DNA from: Anaerolineae bacterium CG2_30_64_16
GTDB lineage: Bacteria; Chloroflexota; Anaerolineae; CG2-30-64-16
DNA: 12,566 bases
Assembly: GCA_001871755.1 (NCBI GenBank)
Contig: MNXL01000135.1
Span: 1-12,566 of the forward strand
Reading direction: 5' to 3'
Both the position numbers and the translations under genes were made by a program. Shown here one piece after another: positions 8,565-12,566 of this stretch; position 1 is the stretch's first letter; each line of letters opens with the position of its first letter. The notes beneath the pieces are model-generated. The model was not told the origin of the DNA, searched no databases, and saw only the letters and a program-made list of their open reading frames with translations.

Positions 8565-9960
8565 AGCGTCCCCGCACAGCCGATACCACCACGCCGAGCG
8601 CGGCTACACCGGCCGCGACCAGGAAACTGGCGTGGACCGCATCGTAGAGCGCCAGCGTCTGGCTCAGGGATGCGGTCGCCGAACTCCCTGCCCGGCTCAG
8701 CACCGTGGTGAAGATCGCGCCCGCCAGCCCCACCCCCAGCACCATGCCCAAGTTACGCGCAGTCGCCATGATGCCGGCGGCGATCCCCTGCCTGGCCCGC
8801 GGCGCGGCGCCCATCAGCGCGCTGGTGTTGGGCGAGATGAAGATCCCTATGCCGAGCCCGGCGACCGCCAGCGCGGCCACCACGTGGCTGAGCGGGGTCT
8901 CTGGCCCTAACCGCGACAGCAGGAACAGCCCCAGCCCCAGGATCGCCATGCCGGCCGTGCTCAGGATGCGCGACCCGACCCGGTCGGACAGCGTGCCGCT
9001 GATCGGCGCGGCGATCGCCATGATCACCGGCTGCGCAGTCAGGATCAGCCCGGCCTGCGCGGTGGCCAGGCCGCGGCCCTGGATCAGGTAGAACGGCAGC
9101 AGAAAGGTGATGCCGTAGAGACAGACGTAGTTCAGCACCGCGCTGGCCGCGGACGTGGAGAAAAGTCGGCGCCGGAACAGCGCCAGATCCAGTATGGGGT
9201 CTGGCACGCGGCCCTCGATGTAGAGAAACAGGGCCAGGATCAAGGCCGACGCGGCCACCGTGGTCACAAGCAACGGCGAGATCCAGCCCCACGCGTGGCC
9301 CTGGTTGAGCGCCAGCAACAGAAGCACCAGCCCCACCAGAAAGCTCAGCGCGCCCGACAGGTCGAACCGCTCGCGGCGTTCGGTCGCGGTGTCGCTCGGG
9401 ATGAAACGGGCACTGAGCGCCAGGGCCACCGCGCCCACCGGCACGTTGATGTAGAAGATGGCGCGCCAGCCGAGCCAACCGGCCAGCGCGCCGCCCAACG
9501 CCGGCCCCGTGGTGAGACCCAGGTAGGTCATGGTGGCCTGCAACCCGAGCGCCCGACCGCGTTGGCTGGCCGGGAAGTTCTTGGTCAAGATGGCGGGCGA
9601 GTTCGCGGCGAGCATAGCCGCGCCCACCGCCTGAATCCCCCGGAAGCCGACCAGCGCGGCCGCCGTGGGCGCCATACCACACAGCGCGGAGCTCAGCAGA
9701 AACACCACAAACCCGGTGATGTACACCTGTTTGTGCCCGCGCAGGTCGCCCAGCCGGCCCACGCTGAGCAACAGGCCGCTCACCGTCAGCAGATAGGTGG
9801 TGACCACCCATTCGATGGTCGCCACGTCGCTCCCGAACGCGTTGCGGATCACAGGCAGGGTCGTGTTCACCACGCTGCCATCCAGCGCGGACATGAACGT
9901 GCCCACGCCGATCGCGACCAGCACCCACCATTTACGATTCGCCCTCTCAGTCGATGTCAC
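8563..9960 (-). CDS. DHA2-family (14-TM) drug:proton antiporter of the major facilitator superfamily
   Basis: A 465-residue integral membrane protein. It has motif D1 near TM1 (LDGSVVNTTLPVI, 26-38), motif A in the loop after TM2 (GRLGDLRGHK, 68-77) and the antiporter motif C in TM5 (GPALGGALAGWLGWR, 152-166, followed by FYINVPVG). Fourteen hydrophobic segments and this length fit the EmrB/QacA-type DHA2 group, which exports lipophilic drugs or other small molecules using the proton gradient; the substrate cannot be told. The start is GTG (9960) with GGGGAA about 9 bases upstream and no in-frame ATG near. It follows the broken MFS gene by 21 bp on the same strand, and ends at a TAG formed partly by the palindromic element downstream, so the native C-terminus may have been slightly changed. 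Confidence 0.92.
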   Translation of the reverse strand: MTSTERANRKWWVLVAIGVGTFMSALDGSVVNTTLPVIRNAFGSDVATIEWVVTTYLLTVSGLLLSVGRLGDLRGHKQVYITGFVVFLLSSALCGMAPTAAALVGFRGIQAVGAAMLAANSPAILTKNFPASQRGRALGLQATMTYLGLTTGPALGGALAGWLGWRAIFYINVPVGAVALALSARFIPSDTATERRERFDLSGALSFLVGLVLLLLALNQGHAWGWISPLLVTTVAASALILALFLYIEGRVPDPILDLALFRRRLFSTSAASAVLNYVCLYGITFLLPFYLIQGRGLATAQAGLILTAQPVIMAIAAPISGTLSDRVGSRILSTAGMAILGLGLFLLSRLGPETPLSHVVAALAVAGLGIGIFISPNTSALMGAAPRARQGIAAGIMATARNLGMVLGVGLAGAIFTTVLSRAGSSATASLSQTLALYDAVHASFLVAAGVAALGVVVSAVRGR

Positions 9961-9981
9961 AGGCTGTTCCCCACGGCAGTA

Positions 9982-10381
9982 TCAGGCGGGCTCCGCTGTG
10001 GCGCCAACTGCCTCGAAGCGCGTCTGGGTGGCCAGATGCAGTCCGTAGAAGCCCAGCGCGGCCACGGCCGAGATGATGCCCCCCGCATACCACACCCAGT
10101 TTGGGTTGTAGTTGTCCAGGATCAGGCCGGCGGCCCAGCTTGTCCGTCAGCGCCCCCCCGACCATGTTCCCGGCCAGACCGGCCAGAGAGAAGATCCCCA
10201 GCAGCACGCCGGCCTCGGTCATGCCGACGTTGAACCGGCGGGTGACGTAGAGCGCGAAAAACGTGAAGAGCATGGTGCCGCCGACGCGATCGATGAACGA
10301 GGCGATCACCAGCACCCGGAACTTGACCGGGAACTCGTGATAGGTTCCCTGGATCCGAGTCAAGATGTTCTGTCGAGACAC
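9982..10381 (-). pseudogene. MFS transporter pseudogene with internal deletion and frameshift
   Basis: The 5' part (from GTG at 10381, with GAGGGAG just upstream) encodes about 85 residues of an MFS N-terminus: FRVLVIASFIDRVGGTMLFT, ALYVTRRFNVGMTEAG and the motif A segment GGALTDKLGRR after TM2. Around 10125-10136 it joins, out of frame, to the last TM of an MFS protein: AGLILDNYNPNWVWYAGGI then a hydrophobic segment and FEAVGATAEPA before a TGA at 9984-9982. A normal member has about 400 residues, so roughly 270 residues (TM3 to TM11) are missing. The frame change at the joint means even the remaining halves cannot be read together. Both halves look well conserved, which suggests a recent deletion, or an assembly error. 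It stands first in the row MFS, DHA2, MbfA on this strand. Confidence 0.8.
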
Positions 10382-10418
10382 TGCTCCCTCACGATGACGA
10401 ATGGCCCGGTGACGGAAG

Positions 10419-10464
10419 GGCCGTTGGCACGTTTCAACGTTCGACGTGCCAACGTTCAACGGCC
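10419..10464. repeat. 46-bp palindromic repeat in the leader of the MFS pseudogene
   Basis: The outer arms GGCCGTT (10419-10425) and AACGGCC (10458-10464) and the inner arms GTTGGCACGT (10423-10432) and ACGTGCCAAC (10444-10453) pair around TTCAACGTTCG; an AACGTT motif is reused in loop and arms. It is GC-balanced, non-coding and REP-like, and would be a hairpin in the transcript of the transporter operon. It resembles in style, but not in sequence, the other palindromes of the window. Confidence 0.65.
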
Positions 10465-10488
10465 TGGACGGCTGCACAAACAGCGCCC

Positions 10489-10517
10489 AGTATACATCCT
10501 TCGCCCGTTGGCGTCCA
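10489..10517 (-). promoter_or_regulatory. Candidate promoter of the MFS/DHA2 transporter row
   Basis: On the minus strand TGGACG (10517-10512), 17-base spacer, TATACT (10494-10489). The transcript would carry a leader of about 100 bases including the palindrome at 10419-10464 before the GTG at 10381. Confidence 0.45.
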
Positions 10518-10532
10518 GAGGAGAAGGGCATA

Positions 10533-10661
10533 TTGAAGGGGTTGCGCGAGGCGACCGCCAGCGGGCTGGTGAACGAGATCCGCAACCGTTTCCCCCGGCG
10601 CCGCGCGTTTCAGGCTGAGCTGAGCGCCGCGGTTCGAAGCATGGCGCGCGGTGTGCGGTGA
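10533..10661 (+). CDS. Possible 42-residue basic ORF, or remnant of a larger gene
   Basis: A TTG at 10533 with AGGAG about 9 bases upstream opens a 42-codon frame rich in Arg (ends ELSAAVRSMARGVR). The frame is open further upstream to about 10446 but that part overlaps a minus-strand promoter and a palindrome. I do not recognise the product; it could be the 3' remnant of a gene or chance reading in GC-rich DNA. Confidence 0.2.
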   Translation: MKGLREATASGLVNEIRNRFPRRRAFQAELSAAVRSMARGVR

Positions 10662-10765
10662 TCCAAACGCCCGTGATCCTCACCTCCACCACCCCGCCAA
10701 GTACCGCCCCGAATGCGAGGTGGCGAGATCTGCGATTCTGTCAGGCTGAATCTGCCGCCTGCCAT

Positions 10766-10794
10766 TTGACGCGACGCGCCATCCATGATAAAGT
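10766..10794 (+). promoter_or_regulatory. Promoter of the TPP-riboswitch leader
   Basis: TTGACG (10766-10771), a 17-base spacer and TAAAGT (10789-10794) with TG one base upstream (extended -10). The position, about 60 bases before the riboswitch core, fits. In between a 7-bp stem CCTGGCG/CGCCAGG (10828-10834 with 10848-10854) may form in the leader. Nothing is recognised in 10662-10765. Confidence 0.55.
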
Positions 10795-10861
10795 TGTGTC
10801 GTACAAGTGAAGTACGCGTGTCCACAGCCTGGCGTGCCCAAACCCGCCGCCAGGTGGGATG

Positions 10862-10988
10862 CGTTGCAGGGGGAGCCAGGTGAGCCTGGCTGAGAGGTTG
10901 GCCCAAGCCTGTACCAGCGATCGAACGCCAGCGGCGCAATGCCAACGACCCCGTGAACCTGACGGGTAATGCCGGCGTAGGGATGCGT
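10862..10988 (+). promoter_or_regulatory. TPP (thiamine pyrophosphate) riboswitch
   Basis: The THI-box core is clear: GGGGGAGCC (10869-10877), GGCTGAGAGG (10888-10897) for the pyrimidine-binding arm, then CCGTGAACCTGA (10951-10962) and GGGTAATGCCGGCGTAGGGA (10964-10983) for the pyrophosphate-binding arm. P3 is GTTGGC/GCCAAC (10897-10902 with 10941-10946) with a long P3 extension. A short P1 is TGCA with TGCG at the two ends. An intrinsic terminator follows at once, so TPP binding should stop transcription before the thiamine genes downstream. Confidence 0.95.
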
Positions 10989-11005
10989 TACGATAGGACG
11001 ACAGG

Positions 11006-11028
11006 CGACCCGACAGGGTCGTTTTTTT
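11006..11028 (+). terminator. Intrinsic terminator of the TPP riboswitch expression platform
   Basis: The stem CGACCC/GGGTCG (11006-11011 with 11016-11021) with a GACA loop is followed by seven T (11022-11028). It lies about 20 bases after the aptamer, the usual place for a transcription-attenuating platform. Confidence 0.9.
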
Positions 11029-11278
11029 GTGCCAGGAATTGCCCTGCCATTGGCCAGAATATGAGCATCTTGTCCGGACAATGACCCCTTCTGTTGGCCG
11101 TGGTCGCCGTTCGCCGAGCTCGGAAGAGCCGCTCACGATGAGGTCTCTGACCGAGCCACCTCGTTCCATGCCGGAGCGGGCACGGTCGAAGATCGGCCCG
11201 AGTGGGTTGTTCGCATCCGCTGTGGCGCTGCGCCTGGCATGAGTAACTGGACGGAACGCAGTGCAACAAGGAGGGCCG
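11029..11278 (+). other. 250-base untranslated gap between terminator and thiN, no recognised gene
   Basis: Between the riboswitch terminator and the kinase start lie 250 bases with no ORF I recognise on either strand. Open frames exist on both strands but have no family pattern or convincing start. It ends with AAGGAGG (11268-11274), the ribosome binding site of the next gene. It could be the decayed remnant of a gene once first in the operon. Confidence 0.5.
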
Positions 11279-11941
11279 GTGCGCACCTATATCGTGGCAG
11301 GCAGCCCGACCGGTCAGCCCCCGGCTGATCTGCGACCGAGGCCCGATGACCGCGTGATCGCGGCCGACTACGGGGCGCATCACGCCCTGGCGTGGGGTTG
11401 GCCGATCCACCTTCTGATCGGTGACCTGGATTCGCTGCCCGGACCAGCCGCGCGGGCGATGGCCGCAGCCGGCATCCCGACCATCACCGCGCCGGCCGCC
11501 AAGGATGAGACCGACCTGGAGCTGGCGCTGGCGCACGCGGCGGCCGAGGGTGCACGAGCGATCGTGATCTGCGCGGCGTTGGGTGGCCGGGCCGATCACA
11601 TGCTGGCGAACGTGCTGCTGCTGGCGCGGCCCGAGCTGGCCGGGCTGGATGTCATCATCGCCGAAGGGACGCAAACGCTGCGACTGCTGCGCGGGGCTGC
11701 TGCCGGCCGGCCTGCCGCAACCCTGGCGTTGACGGGGCGGGCCGGCGATCTGCTCTCACTGCTGCCGATCGGCGGGGCCGCGCGGGGCGTGACCACCCAA
11801 GGGCTGGCTTACCCGCTGCGAGATGAGACGCTTTACCTGGGCCAGACGCGCGGGGTTAGCAATCTGTTCGAGGGATCGGCCGCAAGTGTGGCGTTGCGCG
11901 CGGGTTTGTTACTGGTGATTCACACGCGGGCGAGCGAATAG
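11279..11941 (+). CDS. thiN: Thiamine pyrophosphokinase
   Basis: A 220-residue cytoplasmic enzyme that transfers pyrophosphate from ATP to thiamine to make thiamine pyrophosphate, the riboswitch ligand. Family motifs are in order: AADYGAHHAL (28-37), GDLDSL (48-53, metal and ATP-binding aspartates), KDETDLELAL (75-84) and GGRADHMLAN (102-111), then the C-terminal thiamine-binding beta domain (LSLLPIGGAARGVTTQGLAY and a late SN-F segment). GTG at 11279 is chosen because AAGGAGG ends 4 bases before it; the in-frame GTG at 11261 has no binding site and overlaps that motif. It is followed by the thiamine transporter lipoprotein gene after 122 bp, together forming a thiamine salvage unit under the riboswitch. 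Bacterial names thiN, tnr3-like or tpk are all in use. Confidence 0.93.
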   Translation: MRTYIVAGSPTGQPPADLRPRPDDRVIAADYGAHHALAWGWPIHLLIGDLDSLPGPAARAMAAAGIPTITAPAAKDETDLELALAHAAAEGARAIVICAALGGRADHMLANVLLLARPELAGLDVIIAEGTQTLRLLRGAAAGRPAATLALTGRAGDLLSLLPIGGAARGVTTQGLAYPLRDETLYLGQTRGVSNLFEGSAASVALRAGLLLVIHTRASE

Positions 11942-11957
11942 CAGTTGGCGGGTTGTT

Positions 11958-12045
11958 GAAGGGCAAAGGGCAGAAGGCAAAGGGCAGAAGGCAAAGGGCA
12001 AGGGGCAATCCGAAATCCGAAATCCGAAATCCGAAATCCGAAATC
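11958..12045. repeat. Composite tandem repeat between thiN and thiB
   Basis: Bases 11958-12006 are a purine-rich run with a 14-bp period (AAAGGGCAGAAGGC). It is followed directly by five perfect AATCCGA heptamers (12007-12041) plus AATC. The block fills most of the gap between the two thiamine genes and stops 7 bases before the thiB ribosome binding site. The order purine tract then AATCCG heptamers is the same as inside moeA. Confidence 0.9.
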
Positions 12046-12063
12046 GGCAATGGGAGGTGCGCG

Positions 12064-12566
12064 ATGAACAAGAAGGTTGTATGGGTGGGGAGTTTGATCG
12101 TGGCGGCGCTGTTGGCGGGCTGCCTGGGTCTGGCGCCGGAGTCGGCCCCCACTTCCGCGCCGTCGGCGACCGCGGCAACCACGGCGCCGACCACTGTGGC
12201 GGGCCGCACATTGACGGTGATGACCCACGACAGCTTCAGCGTCAGTGAGGCGGTGGTCGCGGCGTTCCAGGCGGGGTGCGATTGCCAGGTGCGCTTCCTG
12301 AAATCCGGCGACACGGGGCTGGCGTTGAACAAGGCCATTCTGAGCAAGGACAACCCGCTGGCTGACGTGTTCTACGGGGTGGACAACAGCTTCCTCAGCC
12401 GGGCGTTGGCGGCCGGCATCTTCGAGTCGTACGCGTCCCCGGCGTTGGCCGGCATCCCTGATGACCTCAAGCTGGACCCCGAGAATCGTCTGCTGCCGGT
12501 GGACTTCGGCTATGTGGCGTTGAACTACGACAAGGCCTATTTCGCCGACAATGCCCTCCCGCTCCC
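12064..12566 (+). CDS. thiB: Thiamine ABC transporter substrate-binding lipoprotein, N-terminal part
   Basis: The gene runs off the right edge after 167 codons. The N-terminus MNKKVVWVGSLIVAALLAGC is a lipoprotein signal with lipobox LAGC (Cys20 would be lipidated), then a Ser/Thr/Ala/Pro linker. From residue 49, LTVMTHDSFSVSEAVVAAF, then LKSGDTGLALNKAILSKDNP, LADVFYGVDNSFLSRAL and PVDFGYVALNYDKAYF match the ThiB/TbpA thiamine-binding family, which captures thiamine outside the membrane for the ThiPQ permease and ATPase. GGGAGG lies 6 bases before the ATG. Context (riboswitch and thiamine pyrophosphokinase upstream) supports the assignment; thiP and thiQ are expected beyond the edge. Confidence 0.88.
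   Translation, partial: MNKKVVWVGSLIVAALLAGCLGLAPESAPTSAPSATAATTAPTTVAGRTLTVMTHDSFSVSEAVVAAFQAGCDCQVRFLKSGDTGLALNKAILSKDNPLADVFYGVDNSFLSRALAAGIFESYASPALAGIPDDLKLDPENRLLPVDFGYVALNYDKAYFADNALPL

Noticed and set aside
11027..11286. Possible small genes in the gap before thiN on either strand
   Set aside because: Open frames exist but start at odd codons, overlap the terminator or ribosome binding site, and show no recognisable motif.

Overview
The window looks like a chromosomal segment of a GC-rich bacterium, most likely a member of the Chloroflexota (Anaerolineae/Caldilineae-like). This placement is an inference from the MoeA-periplasmic-binding-like fusion, the MbfA-type iron exporter, the style of GyrA, and the abundance of short palindromic and heptameric repeats in and between genes. 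No rRNA, tRNA, CRISPR array or full insertion sequence was seen.

Layout. Minus strand, 1-4848: a partial AlbA/Schlafen-type ATP-binding protein, a RelE/ParE-type toxin and its ribbon-helix-helix antitoxin, gyrA, and a two-TM protein with Ala/Pro/Glu repeats and a C-terminal helix-hairpin-helix domain. The antitoxin start overlaps the gyrA stop (ATGA), so gyrA-antitoxin-toxin reads as one operon. Plus strand, 5141-7288: a MoeA-PBP fusion whose MoeA part is interrupted, in frame, by tandem repeats. Minus strand, 7296-10381: a broken MFS gene, a DHA2-type 14-TM efflux pump and an MbfA-like ferritin/VIT iron exporter. Plus strand, 10766 to the right edge: a promoter, TPP riboswitch and intrinsic terminator, then thiamine pyrophosphokinase and the start of a thiamine ABC transporter lipoprotein. 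The last two form a thiamine uptake and activation unit under TPP feedback.

The most notable layer is repetitive DNA. Two copies of one small miniature transposable element (MITE) have matching inverted ends and perfect 8-bp target duplications. One (452-542) lies inside the toxin coding sequence; the other (3432-3493) lies in the gyrA leader immediately after a TATAAT box. The two align over 62 bp without gaps (46/62 by eye) once a perfect 29-bp palindrome is removed from the toxin copy. A 62-bp element plus 8-bp duplication (70 bp) would shift the toxin frame, but with the 29-bp palindrome the total is 99 bp and the frame is open. Three further palindromic elements (4920-4999, 8444-8564, 10419-10464) sit in intergenic or leader positions.

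Two composite tandem-repeat blocks, each a purine/G-rich tract followed by AATCCG(A/C) heptamers, occur inside moeA and between thiN and thiB. The heptamer has no stop codon in any of the six frames, which may explain how it survives within a gene.
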